Positions 46,680 to 56,880 of a stretch of DNA of 64,000 bases are shown here, piece after piece. The DNA is from Chitinophaga rupis (GTDB lineage: Bacteria > Bacteroidota > Bacteroidia > Chitinophagales > Chitinophagaceae). Numbering within the stretch: position 1 is the first letter of the stretch; every line of letters begins with the position of its first letter. The translations under genes were made by a program, and so were the position numbers. Location: NCBI RefSeq assembly GCF_900109685.1, contig NZ_FOBB01000005.1, positions 372,001 to 436,000 on the forward strand. The letters are read 5' to 3'. Under the pieces are notes generated by a model that made no database searches, was not told where the DNA came from, and saw only the letters and a program-made list of their open reading frames with translations.

Positions 46680-49600
46680 TTATCGTACTATCTCATCCCA
46701 TTGATATTTCCTGATAAGGTCACGCAGCCAGCCGCCGTCCCAGTCCATCAGGTTATTAATATCCTTCGGAGCCCAGGCACCGGCGCCACGTGGCGGATAG
46801 CAACCGGGAAATTGGCTATGTGGGTGCTGAAAACGGAAGGCGCCGTGCCCAATTTCATGACCTACCGTTTTGGCAGCATCTGTGGGAGCGGGGTGTCCTG
46901 GCATTTTCCCTATATGTATAAAGCCAAACCGCTGTCCCATTCCCATAAACCCATTAGAATGGTCATCCGGATTATCAACCAAAAATATATTATAAGATCC
47001 ATCTTTTGTATCGCAGGTATCTATAATTGCCTGCATTTCAGCAGATGTCCATCTGGATACATCAATCATGGAATCTCTGTTAAAGTCGTAATTCATGGTT
47101 TTGGTATATGATGTAGCATCCACCTGCCATTCCACAACCCCCTGCGTATAAATTTTATCTAATGTTGTTTGAATAGTAGCCCGTGAAAGATCGTGACTTA
47201 CAATATTGATATTATTGGCTTTGGTATCACAGGTACGGTTAGGGCCGGCCACAATCACGCTGTCTCCTTTTGAACGCCGGTATATTACCCGGTCATCTCC
47301 CCCCAATTTGGAGTCCAGGAATTTGTTGGCTCCCCATGCCACTACTGCAGAATCAGGATGCGTAGTATCGCCTACTGCTACTAACTGTATGTCATCATTA
47401 CTTTCTATGAGCCGGATTACCTTTACCTTTTTTGTTATTTTTTTATAACTCTTGACCTTCATTTGCATGGTATCATTGGTAAAAGCGCCTACCCTTGGAA
47501 TGAGGGCTGTTTCTTTGTTCACAACAGTACCTTTCAATGTTAAGGTTTGGGTGGCTGCAGTTGGTATGCGCGGCGTTACTGAGAAAGTGATAGAATCGGA
47601 TAATATGAATTTTACCTTATTCTCTGCTCCCGCAGGTGTTACCTTAATCTGAACATAGTCGTTAGTACTGTTGCCGTTAATGGCCTTCCACATAAGACCC
47701 TTTTTCGGGGTAGTATTTTTATAGGATGGATAGCATTCCTCCTTAGTAGAGTCGTTTTCGTCAAACCCATACACTTGCGTGGCATCCTGAGAGAAGCTAA
47801 TCTCAACTGTAACAATATTTACTGTGAGTGTGTCTGGTGCTTTCTTAGTTGAATCTGTTTTATAGGACACCGAGTCAATTACCCGTATTAAACTACCGGC
47901 AAGAGATAGAGAAGTTGTGCCAGGCGCATATTTTACGGTAGCGGAATCTACAATATGTTGCTGACCTGTCCAAACAGCCCCTTTTCTTACGGGCTTACCA
48001 TTGGCTAAAAACGCCTTTATTTCATATTGCTGATTTGATTTAGGTAAATAAACCGTATCGCCGCTATTGAATCTGATTGTATTAAAGGTGAAATAATTTT
48101 TCTTTGCGGCTGCCGCAGCAGTTGTATTGGCACCTGTAGTGCTATTGTCTTGGTTTATCAGCTCCTTCAGCTTTTGTAGGGTTCCGGATGCCTTTGCTTT
48201 GGTATCGTTATCCGTGTTGGCCGGCGAAGTTTGCGCTTCCAGTTGTTGGATTAGTTCTTTGGCTGAAGTTGTATCCGATATTTTTCCCGCTGCAATAAGG
48301 TTTTCAACTTCTTCTTCCAGATCTTTTACGCCCTGCTGAACATTGTCTCCATATACCGGGTTACTTTGCTGATCTGTTATAAGCTTGCCCAGGCTATTGA
48401 TGATGCCCAATAAGTTTGCCATTATATTATCCACATCCACGATCTGCGTGCCCAAAGAATCAAAGGTGCTCATGATCACCCCGCTCATCAGCTGCCGGTC
48501 TGTATTCACCCGGATATTGTCAAACTTCACCTTTAAGCGGTTGTAACCCAGGAAGGGTATGGTGATATAACCATAACCGGTAAACGAGCCTGCGCCGCGT
48601 ACCTGTAATAAGCGCACAGGGAAATCACCGGCCATGATCTGGTCATCGGGCTGCAGCTCCTGCAGGGCCGTTTGGTTGGTCAGCTTAATATCCGGCAGCA
48701 GGCCGCAGTTCCTGTTAGCGGTTGTATCGCGGGAGGGTACGGTAAAGCCATGCACATCGCCCAGGGTTTTATTGCCCAGGGTACAATAGCCGCCTACGCG
48801 GTAATCATACTTGCGGCCGGGTACTGCATCGTAAATAGTTACTTCGCTGCTGGTGGTTTTTACGTTGAACCATTCCGCGTTATCCTTGCCCTGCTCCCGG
48901 TATTCTACCAGGTATTCAAACATTTTAGGCTGCGGCAGCCAGGTAATGGTTATGCGGCCATCCTGTACCGTGGCCACCGGCTGTTGCGGTGGTGCACAAT
49001 CTTCCTGCAGGGTGAAATAAAAGATCTCCGTATAGCCGTTATTGGTAAATACATCAAATTCATCTATGCCCTGTTTGGCTTTAGCGCGTATGCGCCAGGC
49101 ATAGCGTTTGCCGGGCAGCAAGGGCGGTTCCGCGGGACCGTATAGCAGCGTAGTGCTGGCCGTGGTGGTCTGGTACAGGGGAGGGGTGGTGCTAAAAGCT
49201 GCTTCCGGTAAAATGCCGGTATCCCAGATCTCAACCAGCGTAAATTCATATTCTGTCTGGAAAGCGGCATTGGGACTCCCCATATGGCGGGGCGTCCAGT
49301 TAAAAACAATGTTCAGCGGATCACGGAACGATACGGCTTCGCCCTTGCGGGGCAGGTTTAGCAGCGGCGGTTCGCTGGTGCTGATCCACACCGGCGGGGC
49401 GCAGCCCAGCTTATCATTGCTTACCAGCTGTCCGCTGTTCAATTCCACTACTTCTATACAAAAGTTATAAAAGCCATCCGGCAGCTTGCCGCTTTGCTGC
49501 AATTGCTGCCGCGGTACGCCGGAAACCTCCATGTTATCAATATTAAAATACGGCGCCAGGTCGTTCAGCGATAGCTGCACCGGTATGCCTGCTTCCAGCG

Positions 49601-49886
49601 ATATGAGCGGGTAGGAGCCATAGTCGCGGTTGCGCAGCGCTACCGTGGTGCCTTTGATATTCAGCCGCAGCCGCACCTGCAGCACCGGCTTTTGCAGGTC
49701 GGTGTTCAGCAGGGTAACAATCATGCGCGCCTGCGTACCGCTATACAGGTTGCTGAGCTGTGCCGATACCGGCTGCAGCGTTTGCACCTGTACCCGAACA
49801 GGGTACTGCTGCGCTGCCAGCGGCTGGCACAGAACGAACAGTAGTAGTATGCTGACTGCTATTTGAATAAAACGTGTAGCTGTCAC
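46680..49886 (-). CDS. TANFOR-domain exported protein with C-terminal zinc-peptidase motif
   Basis: This 1068-aa protein starts at GTG (no suitable ATG precedes the signal peptide MTATRFIQIAVSILLLFVLCQPLAA). Residues ~27-150 fit the TANFOR domain (YPVRVQVQTLQPVSAQLSNLY) and ~300-390 an FnIII-like domain. Past about residue 495 the sequence changes: helical, Asn/Lys/Thr-rich segments, beta domains, and at the end a zincin motif HEIGH (His1010, Glu1011, His1014), with His1021 as the likely third ligand and a Met-turn-like NLMDWDGG (Met1047). The G+C drops at the same point (36/60 in a line near the start against 19/60 and 27/60 further on). This is the layout of a polymorphic toxin with an exchangeable C-terminus. 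It follows the adhesin gene after 17 bp. Confidence 0.85.
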   Translation of the reverse strand: MTATRFIQIAVSILLLFVLCQPLAAQQYPVRVQVQTLQPVSAQLSNLYSGTQARMIVTLLNTDLQKPVLQVRLRLNIKGTTVALRNRDYGSYPLISLEAGIPVQLSLNDLAPYFNIDNMEVSGVPRQQLQQSGKLPDGFYNFCIEVVELNSGQLVSNDKLGCAPPVWISTSEPPLLNLPRKGEAVSFRDPLNIVFNWTPRHMGSPNAAFQTEYEFTLVEIWDTGILPEAAFSTTPPLYQTTTASTTLLYGPAEPPLLPGKRYAWRIRAKAKQGIDEFDVFTNNGYTEIFYFTLQEDCAPPQQPVATVQDGRITITWLPQPKMFEYLVEYREQGKDNAEWFNVKTTSSEVTIYDAVPGRKYDYRVGGYCTLGNKTLGDVHGFTVPSRDTTANRNCGLLPDIKLTNQTALQELQPDDQIMAGDFPVRLLQVRGAGSFTGYGYITIPFLGYNRLKVKFDNIRVNTDRQLMSGVIMSTFDSLGTQIVDVDNIMANLLGIINSLGKLITDQQSNPVYGDNVQQGVKDLEEEVENLIAAGKISDTTSAKELIQQLEAQTSPANTDNDTKAKASGTLQKLKELINQDNSTTGANTTAAAAAKKNYFTFNTIRFNSGDTVYLPKSNQQYEIKAFLANGKPVRKGAVWTGQQHIVDSATVKYAPGTTSLSLAGSLIRVIDSVSYKTDSTKKAPDTLTVNIVTVEISFSQDATQVYGFDENDSTKEECYPSYKNTTPKKGLMWKAINGNSTNDYVQIKVTPAGAENKVKFILSDSITFSVTPRIPTAATQTLTLKGTVVNKETALIPRVGAFTNDTMQMKVKSYKKITKKVKVIRLIESNDDIQLVAVGDTTHPDSAVVAWGANKFLDSKLGGDDRVIYRRSKGDSVIVAGPNRTCDTKANNINIVSHDLSRATIQTTLDKIYTQGVVEWQVDATSYTKTMNYDFNRDSMIDVSRWTSAEMQAIIDTCDTKDGSYNIFLVDNPDDHSNGFMGMGQRFGFIHIGKMPGHPAPTDAAKTVGHEIGHGAFRFQHPHSQFPGCYPPRGAGAWAPKDINNLMDWDGGWLRDLIRKYQWDEIVR

Positions 49887-49903
49887 CGTATCTTGTTTAA
49901 TGA

Positions 49904-52900
49904 TTATTGACTGATGATGATCTTCCTGATCGCATTACCCATAGGCGTTTCCAGCAGCAGCAGGTAAGTACCTGCGGTGATGTTCAGCTGGTAACCCACG
50001 TTGAACTGTACGGCCGGGCTTTCTTTCCGGTCGTTCACCAGCTGGTTGCTGATAATGTTAAACAGGCGTAAACGTATGTCCGATGCCTTGTCCAGCGCAA
50101 TACGCACATTGAACTGTCCCGTATTGGGATTTGGCAGTACTTCAAAGGTTTTAATGAAAGGTTCTGCTGCGCCGCCGGGTTGCGTGAAGGTTTGTTTTTC
50201 CAACACGGCAATATCCTTGCTGAACAATTTCTCACAATCTCCCACACGGGTACGCAGCTGTATGCGGTACACACCGGTATCTGCAAAGCGCAGCTCTGCC
50301 AGCAGGGGCGAGTTTTGTACTATTGTAATGTTCCGGTTGGCGGGTATTACCCATTCAATTTTTTCCGGCAGCGGGTTGCTGATGTTCACAAAAGAAACGT
50401 CCTCATTCTGGAAGATCTGCGTAGCAGCCACAAACTCTGCGGAGATGGCTACCTTATTCTGCTGTATGTTAATAGTATCCGCACCTTTACAGCCTTTGCT
50501 GTCTGTAACATTCACCCAGTACCGGCCGGTTTGGCTAAGCATTACCTGCGGCGTAAGGGCCTGCAGCGCAGGGTTACCGCCCCATACATACTTAGCCTGT
50601 GGGTCGGCAATAGCCGCATCTACCAGCCAGGTTTGATCATTACACAAAGTTTTATCAGGCCCCAGCTGTACCTGTAGCGGTGCAGGATCGGCCAGGTTAA
50701 AGGTTTGAACGCGTTTGCAGTTATTGGCATCCGTAATGGTAAGGGTGTATTTGCCGGCGCACAGCTTATCCAGCGCAGTACCGGTTTGCCCGGTGCTCCA
50801 CTGGTAGCGGTAAGGGGCTACCCCGCCACTGATGGTGGTTTTAATATAACCGTCACAGTCGCTATGGCAGGTAGGCGCTTTAATATCTGCATCTATGGTA
50901 ATGCCGCCGGGTATAAAAATGTCTACGTTGTTCTGTGTTTCGCAGTTATGCCCGTCTTTCACAAACAGCAAGTAAGCGCCTTCTGTTAAGCTGTGAAGGG
51001 TGCTGGTAGTATCGCCGGTGGTCCACTCATAATGGAAGGGGGCCGTGCCGCCGCTTACCAGGGCTGTAATGCTGCCATCCTGGCCAGATGCGCAGGTTAC
51101 TGCAGTTGCATTCAGCGCTACGGTTAATTTATCCGGCTCCACTAAATGAAAAGTATCTGAGCTGCGGGTAATATTATTGTAGTCTGTTACCCTCACCAGG
51201 TATTTGCCACTAGGCATGCCTGTTATAATGCTGTCTGTTTGCGGAACGGGCTGTAAGCTGCCATTTACCACCTTAAACCAATGGTAGGCATAAGGCAGCC
51301 CGCTGCTGAAGGGAATGCCGCCGGTAGCATGCGCTACCATCTCTCCATCGCTATCGCCTTTACAGGCTACATAACGGTGTTCTGCAATGCTGACTTTTAA
51401 CAAGGGCGGCTCATGCAATGTATTGGCTACAGACACATAGCAGCCACTTGTGCTGTTATTGGTGCAAATGCTGAACTGCGCATCTTTTACCTGTAAGGTA
51501 TAAGTGCCGTCGCCAACATTTTGTAAGGTCGTGGTGTACTGGCCGGGCTGTATCTGCTCGGTATGAGTGGTTAATACCTGGTTATTGCTGTTCAGCCATT
51601 GTACGCTGTAAGAGCCGTCTGCAGCAGGTGTACCGCCATTCAGCGTAATGCTGATGCTGCCATCTGTATAAGTATAAGCTTTAGGGTCAATAGTAGTAAC
51701 ATTTACCACTGCCAGTGGCGCTGCCGGTTGTGTAATAACAGTATCCGGTTGCTGCTCACAGCCATGAGCATCTGTCAGTAACAGGGTGTAATGGCCGGAG
51801 GGCTGATCCAGTATATCCTGTGTGGCATCGCTATTGCTCCATGCCCAGGTGTAAGGCAGGGTGCCGCCGGTAACCGTTGATCTTATAAAACCATCGTTAC
51901 CGCCGTTACAGCTTACATTGCGGGTAGTGAGCGCTACCTGTAAAAGATCCGGCTCTACCAGGTGAAAGGAATCCGATTCTTTGGTGATACCGTTCCAGTC
52001 TGTAATGATCACTTTATAAAAGCCGGTGTTCAGCCAGTGTGCAGTATCATTTGTTTCCCCGATGGCGTGATACACGCCGCTGTTATCTGCCTTATACCAT
52101 TCAAACTGGTAAGGCAGGGGGCCTGAAATGGGTACGCCGCCGCTGGCCGTTGCAAACAGCACGCCGTCCATATCGCCTTTACAGGAAACGTAATGTTTTT
52201 CAGCAATGTTCACTACTAGCGCCGGAGGCTCTTTGAGAGTAAACCGGGCCGTTACAGTACATCTTTGCATGTTAGGATCAGGGCCGGTGTAGTTGGCATC
52301 TGTTACGGTAATGGTATAATCGCCCGCGCCTAAATTGGCCAGCGAGTCTTCATAACCACCGCTTACGACCTGGCCGGTATGGCTGGTTAATACAGTGCCA
52401 TCGGCCTTTTGCCAGGTTACATTATATGCGCCGCCGGCTAAGGCAGTACCGCCTTTCAGCAGCACTTTAATGCTGCCGTCCGTATACCCAAAAGCTCTTG
52501 GGTAAGTAAGCGTGGGTGTTACGATCTGTAATGGCTCTGCAGGTTGTGGTACATAAGCCACATCCGTAAGCTCACAGCCATGATAATCTTTTATATGGAG
52601 TGTATACGTGCCTGTTGAGAGTGCATAAATATCTGCAGACTGTGCGCTGTTGCTCCAGCTATACGCGTAAGCCGGTGTGCCGCCTGTTACAACAGTGGTT
52701 AAAACGCCGTTGCTGCCACTGTAACAGCTTACAGGGGTAGTGATGAATTGTATGTTCAGCGGATCAGGATCAACCAGGTTTACAATAGCCGACCATGCTT
52801 CTATTCCATTATAATCGGTCACCTTTACCTGGTACTGTCCGGTGCTTAAACCATTGGCTACCGTGCCGGTTTGGCCGATCGCAGTAGGCGTGCCGCTCAC

Positions 52901-54730
52901 AACCTGGTACCATTCATAGTCATAATAAGGCGCTGCCGCCTTTTTAATACCACCCTTGGCCAGCGCGGTTAAAGTCCCATCACCTTCACCGTGGCAGCTT
53001 ACACTGTCAGTTATAATGGGGGTTACCACCAGCAGGCTGGGTTGGGTAAGCGGATAAGAGGCGGTTACCATGCAACCGGTTTCGCTGCCACTGGCCGCTA
53101 ATGTATAATTGGCATCCGTAACCTTTACCGTATACATACCATCTGGCTGGTTATCTAACGTGGTGGTATATACGCCACTGCCCACCACGCCTGTTTGTGG
53201 CAGTATGGTGCCGTCGGCTTTTGTCCATTGAACATTGTAGGAGCCATCGGGGTTGGGTGTGCCGCCTTTTACACGAACTACAATACGCCCGTCTGAATAT
53301 CCGAAAGCTTTGGGATCTGTTATGGTATAGGCATCAATCACCAGCGGAGCGGCCGGTTGCGTAATGGTGGCCGTGCGTAGTATCTCATCATTGGTTGCAG
53401 CATCACGCGGCATACAACCCTTGCTGTCCCTTAACCATAAGGTATAGTTACCTGGGTTTAAACCATTCAACGTATAGGTGCTGGCGTTACCCATGGCTGT
53501 CTGGCGGGTAACACCGTCTGCATCATTCTTATAGTACAGGATATTGCCACCGTTACCACCGCTGGTAGTAATGGTAATAGCCCCATCTGTGCCGTTGAAA
53601 CAACGTACATCATTTTGTTTGACCGCATTAAAAGTGATAGGCCCGGGTTGCCTGATCTCAAAGTTAGCCTTATGCTGCGCACCGCTGGTATAAGTGTTAA
53701 TAACAGGATTTGAGTTCTCTGGATAAGCGCCTCTTAATACAATACGATATAAACGTGCGCCCCGGTCGAAAGTCCATTGAAAGTTATTACTGCCATCCAT
53801 TACTACCCGCTTCTCATCTATCATGGCCCCGGTAGTGTTAACCGGCACTTCCTGTTTATCCAGCTGCATTACCAGCAGTTCATTCGGCTTTAGCCCACGG
53901 CTGAAGTTCACAATAAAGCTTCCGTTCTGATCACCATAACAGGTAGGTTGTACCGGCGTAACAGATAAGATCCTGGGCGCCCCTAATCTTGGCGAAAGGT
54001 TAGCGGGGGGACCGTATAGATCGCCGCATCCATAGTAGATACGGATCTGTATGTTTTCCCTGTTAGCAATGGCCCTCAGGAAAAAATCGTTTGGAAGATC
54101 GTTGCCGGAGAACTGAATAGTAGGTTGTTTTGGAAAACTGGCGGGAAAATTATACCAGCCCATGGAAGCAGTACCATATTGCCATTGATAGGTACTGTTT
54201 GGAAACCCTCTGGTGGCGTTGGTAACATTCATCGTAAGCTTATCCTCGTCAGACAGCTGCGCACTTGCAGGCGTAACAGCAATCGTTTTGGGATAAATTT
54301 TTATGTTCATCTCCCCGGTGAACCTGGGTACAAAATCACCATTGTAGTAGGTATAACAGGGCTGCGAAGGTGTAATATTTATCTGCCGCGTTTCCTCCAC
54401 ACCGTTCCGCTTACAGCCACCTACGGTTCTCTTCCAGCTTCTTCTGCCAAATACATCAAATCTTACCAGTCTTTTGGTATTAATGAATTCAAGTGTATTT
54501 GTATAATGCCTTACTTCATTTTCCCTTAGCCCTTCCAGTGACTGTACCCAAAAGCGGCTGGTGCTGCCGTCGCTAAAAACGGCTGTTACCTCAAAGCGGC
54601 TGCTACACTCAATAGAGCTGGCATTACCGCTATACCAGATGTTAAGGTCAAAGTCTACTTTATAGTAACCCTGGCCATTTGCCATCGTATACATGAAAAT
54701 GAAAAAAAACAGGGGTAAAATTTTTTTCAT
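49904..54730 (-). CDS. SprB-repeat giant adhesin with T9SS type A sorting domain
   Basis: This 1608-aa protein has a signal peptide (MKKILPLFFFIFMYTMANG) and more than ten SprB-type repeats (pattern VSCxGxxDGxIxxxVxGGTxPYxYxWS, closing LxxGxYTLxVxDxxGC). They are arranged in three super-repeats of roughly 270 residues. The C-terminus (VLPNPNTGQFNVRIALDK...RLFNIISNQLV...GTYLLLLETPMGNAIRKIIIS) is a type A sorting domain, which directs secretion through the type IX system and attachment to the outer membrane. SprB itself is the gliding adhesin of Flavobacterium. The gene is fourth from last in the operon and lies between the FnIII gene (56 bp) and the TANFOR gene (17 bp). Confidence 0.9.
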   Translation of the reverse strand: MKKILPLFFFIFMYTMANGQGYYKVDFDLNIWYSGNASSIECSSRFEVTAVFSDGSTSRFWVQSLEGLRENEVRHYTNTLEFINTKRLVRFDVFGRRSWKRTVGGCKRNGVEETRQINITPSQPCYTYYNGDFVPRFTGEMNIKIYPKTIAVTPASAQLSDEDKLTMNVTNATRGFPNSTYQWQYGTASMGWYNFPASFPKQPTIQFSGNDLPNDFFLRAIANRENIQIRIYYGCGDLYGPPANLSPRLGAPRILSVTPVQPTCYGDQNGSFIVNFSRGLKPNELLVMQLDKQEVPVNTTGAMIDEKRVVMDGSNNFQWTFDRGARLYRIVLRGAYPENSNPVINTYTSGAQHKANFEIRQPGPITFNAVKQNDVRCFNGTDGAITITTSGGNGGNILYYKNDADGVTRQTAMGNASTYTLNGLNPGNYTLWLRDSKGCMPRDAATNDEILRTATITQPAAPLVIDAYTITDPKAFGYSDGRIVVRVKGGTPNPDGSYNVQWTKADGTILPQTGVVGSGVYTTTLDNQPDGMYTVKVTDANYTLAASGSETGCMVTASYPLTQPSLLVVTPIITDSVSCHGEGDGTLTALAKGGIKKAAAPYYDYEWYQVVSGTPTAIGQTGTVANGLSTGQYQVKVTDYNGIEAWSAIVNLVDPDPLNIQFITTPVSCYSGSNGVLTTVVTGGTPAYAYSWSNSAQSADIYALSTGTYTLHIKDYHGCELTDVAYVPQPAEPLQIVTPTLTYPRAFGYTDGSIKVLLKGGTALAGGAYNVTWQKADGTVLTSHTGQVVSGGYEDSLANLGAGDYTITVTDANYTGPDPNMQRCTVTARFTLKEPPALVVNIAEKHYVSCKGDMDGVLFATASGGVPISGPLPYQFEWYKADNSGVYHAIGETNDTAHWLNTGFYKVIITDWNGITKESDSFHLVEPDLLQVALTTRNVSCNGGNDGFIRSTVTGGTLPYTWAWSNSDATQDILDQPSGHYTLLLTDAHGCEQQPDTVITQPAAPLAVVNVTTIDPKAYTYTDGSISITLNGGTPAADGSYSVQWLNSNNQVLTTHTEQIQPGQYTTTLQNVGDGTYTLQVKDAQFSICTNNSTSGCYVSVANTLHEPPLLKVSIAEHRYVACKGDSDGEMVAHATGGIPFSSGLPYAYHWFKVVNGSLQPVPQTDSIITGMPSGKYLVRVTDYNNITRSSDTFHLVEPDKLTVALNATAVTCASGQDGSITALVSGGTAPFHYEWTTGDTTSTLHSLTEGAYLLFVKDGHNCETQNNVDIFIPGGITIDADIKAPTCHSDCDGYIKTTISGGVAPYRYQWSTGQTGTALDKLCAGKYTLTITDANNCKRVQTFNLADPAPLQVQLGPDKTLCNDQTWLVDAAIADPQAKYVWGGNPALQALTPQVMLSQTGRYWVNVTDSKGCKGADTINIQQNKVAISAEFVAATQIFQNEDVSFVNISNPLPEKIEWVIPANRNITIVQNSPLLAELRFADTGVYRIQLRTRVGDCEKLFSKDIAVLEKQTFTQPGGAAEPFIKTFEVLPNPNTGQFNVRIALDKASDIRLRLFNIISNQLVNDRKESPAVQFNVGYQLNITAGTYLLLLETPMGNAIRKIIISQ

Positions 54731-54786
54731 CCTTTATAATTTAGTTGTTGTAATGAGCCGCAACGGCAGTCCGTTACATGTTGTCA

Positions 54787-56871
54787 TTAATATTGTACGC
54801 TGATCATTTTTGAGTGGCCTGTGGCCCCGCTGTTCAATACCGCCCGTATGCTGTACTGGTATTCGGTGTTGATCCTGGGCTGGTCATCCGTAATGCGGTT
54901 AGTACCGGGTTTTAAGATCTTCCACAGGGTTACTGCCTGTCCCTTTTCGCCTTTATAGAGTTGATATTCCACTACATCGGTCAGATCATCTTTCCAGAAC
55001 AATTCTATATAACGGTCCTGCCGGTTCACGGTTGCATTAAAAGAGCGCACCATACCTTTGGCAGGGTTATAGGGTACTGTTACCGTTAAAGGCTGCATGG
55101 GTTTTGATTCCAGGCCGCTGCTGTCTTTTGCCAGTAACAGGTAGGCATAGGTAATGCCCGGCGTTATGGTTTGGTCGGCAAAATTGTTTACAGGCGGCGC
55201 CAGTTTTTGTACGGGCTCCCAGCTGGTATTGGTTGCAGTAACGGTTTTGCGGTATAACACCTGTTGGGCTATATCTTTATCGGTGCTGGGTATCCAGGTG
55301 AGGTACACAATATCGTTGGCTACTTTATAACCGGTAAGCACCGGGGAGGTAGGCGGTATCACGTCTGGTTTTTTAAGCTCAAACACAGCAGAGGGAGGCG
55401 ACTGATTATATCGTTTATCCAGCGCTGTTACCTGATAGTACACTTTACTGTTAAGGGATTGAATGCCTACAGAATCGCGGAAGGTAGTGCGCATCCAAAC
55501 AGAATCTACCAGCGCTGCGGCTTCCTCACCGGCCATGTTGGCGCGGAACACTTTATAACCTAGTATATCTTTTTCAGTATTGGCAGCCCATGAAAGTTTT
55601 ACCACGCCTGTGCTGTCTATAGTACCTGTAAGACCGGTGGGCGCTACCGGCGGAATAGAATCTACCGGCTGCACCAGCACAGGAAAAGAGGTTGATGATT
55701 CACCTTCCAAAGCCACTGCAGTAATGGTAAAATAGTTAGAGGGTTCTAATTTATCGTATAGGAGTGTGCGTTGGTCGGGCATAATATTGTTCAGAACCGG
55801 TTTATAAGGCCCATCCGCTTTTGGGGCCTGGTTGAGCGTAAAACCTTTAATGAGTTTGTTACCGGCGGTTTCAAATTCCCAGTTCAGTTCCAACACTCCC
55901 TTTTCATTGATATTATTACTGCGGATGTTGGGCGTATATACCAGCAGGTGTTTGCCTTTACCGGTAACGGGGTCTGAGGGCGGGCCTGCTTCACCAAACG
56001 GTGATACGCCACGCACCCGGTAGCGGTACATGATATTATTATCCTGCAGCGAGTCAATAAAATACATACGGGGCGATGCCTTTTTCTCCTTACCGTTAAA
56101 GTTGGTTACCGGCAGGTCAGCCGCGCGTTCGTAGGTAATGCCATTATCTTTTGAACGCTCTACAAACCATGAGTTGTAATAGTGCTTCAGCAGGCTGTAA
56201 TCCCAGCTCAGGATCACATTTCTATCGCCAAACACGGCGCCTATATTAGCCGGTTTGGGTAGTTCGCGTTTATCGGCCATGCCAACAAATGCGCTGGATG
56301 AATCAATACGCATACGGTTAGCAGGCGCCAGCGCACGTACACGGTACAGGTATTTTTCATTTGGTTTTGCAGTATTATCCTCGTAGGCCCAGCCGGCCAT
56401 TTTTGCGGCTTCAAAACTGTTATCTGCCGCATATAATGAAAGGGCAAAACGCTGCTCCAGTTCCTGCGACTGATTCACTAACTGTGCGATACCATTATTA
56501 CCACCGCCGCTTACTTCAAAATCTTTTCCGTAGATGGCCTGTGCAATAATAACCGCGTAATTATCTTTCTGGCATATCTCCTGCCAGGCCAGCAGGGGCT
56601 GTGGTTTAATGGGTTGTGTGTTCAGCAGCTGTGCTTCCGGTTTGAGCAATACCTGCCCGTTACGCAGCACCGTGTAACGCCACAGCTCAAAGCCATACTG
56701 GTTACACAGTTTCCATGCGCCGGCTTTGGTAACGGCCCAGCGTAACAGAATGCTGTTTTGCTGCGCCCTGGCCATTACCTGTATGCGGGCAGTATCTTTC
56801 CGCTGTGCAGAGAGGGCGCCTGCAAGCATGAGTAAAGGCAATAACAGTTTAAGAATATTCTTAGCTCGCAT
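54787..56871 (-). CDS. Exported fibronectin type III repeat protein (694 aa)
   Basis: A signal peptide (MRAKNILKLLLPLLMLAGALSA) is followed by an N-terminal domain with LRWAVTKAGAW..NQYGFELWRYTVLRNG and by several FnIII domains of about 95 residues. These carry cores such as VILSWDYSLLKHYYNSWFVERS, VKLSWAANTEKDILGYKVFRA and VYLTWIPSTDKDIAQQVLYRK. It ends without a visible T9SS sorting domain. It is probably a surface or periplasmic scaffold in the complex made by this operon. It starts 9 bp after the stop of the 1554-aa gene, so the two are translationally linked. Confidence 0.88.
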   Translation of the reverse strand: MRAKNILKLLLPLLMLAGALSAQRKDTARIQVMARAQQNSILLRWAVTKAGAWKLCNQYGFELWRYTVLRNGQVLLKPEAQLLNTQPIKPQPLLAWQEICQKDNYAVIIAQAIYGKDFEVSGGGNNGIAQLVNQSQELEQRFALSLYAADNSFEAAKMAGWAYEDNTAKPNEKYLYRVRALAPANRMRIDSSSAFVGMADKRELPKPANIGAVFGDRNVILSWDYSLLKHYYNSWFVERSKDNGITYERAADLPVTNFNGKEKKASPRMYFIDSLQDNNIMYRYRVRGVSPFGEAGPPSDPVTGKGKHLLVYTPNIRSNNINEKGVLELNWEFETAGNKLIKGFTLNQAPKADGPYKPVLNNIMPDQRTLLYDKLEPSNYFTITAVALEGESSTSFPVLVQPVDSIPPVAPTGLTGTIDSTGVVKLSWAANTEKDILGYKVFRANMAGEEAAALVDSVWMRTTFRDSVGIQSLNSKVYYQVTALDKRYNQSPPSAVFELKKPDVIPPTSPVLTGYKVANDIVYLTWIPSTDKDIAQQVLYRKTVTATNTSWEPVQKLAPPVNNFADQTITPGITYAYLLLAKDSSGLESKPMQPLTVTVPYNPAKGMVRSFNATVNRQDRYIELFWKDDLTDVVEYQLYKGEKGQAVTLWKILKPGTNRITDDQPRINTEYQYSIRAVLNSGATGHSKMISVQY

Positions 56872-56880
56872 AGGTCGTTA

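Noticed and set aside
46680..46862. Classical metzincin (HExxHxxGxxH) assignment for the TANFOR C-terminus
   Set aside because: The Gly is absent and the third His is one residue too far, so only a general zincin call is supported.
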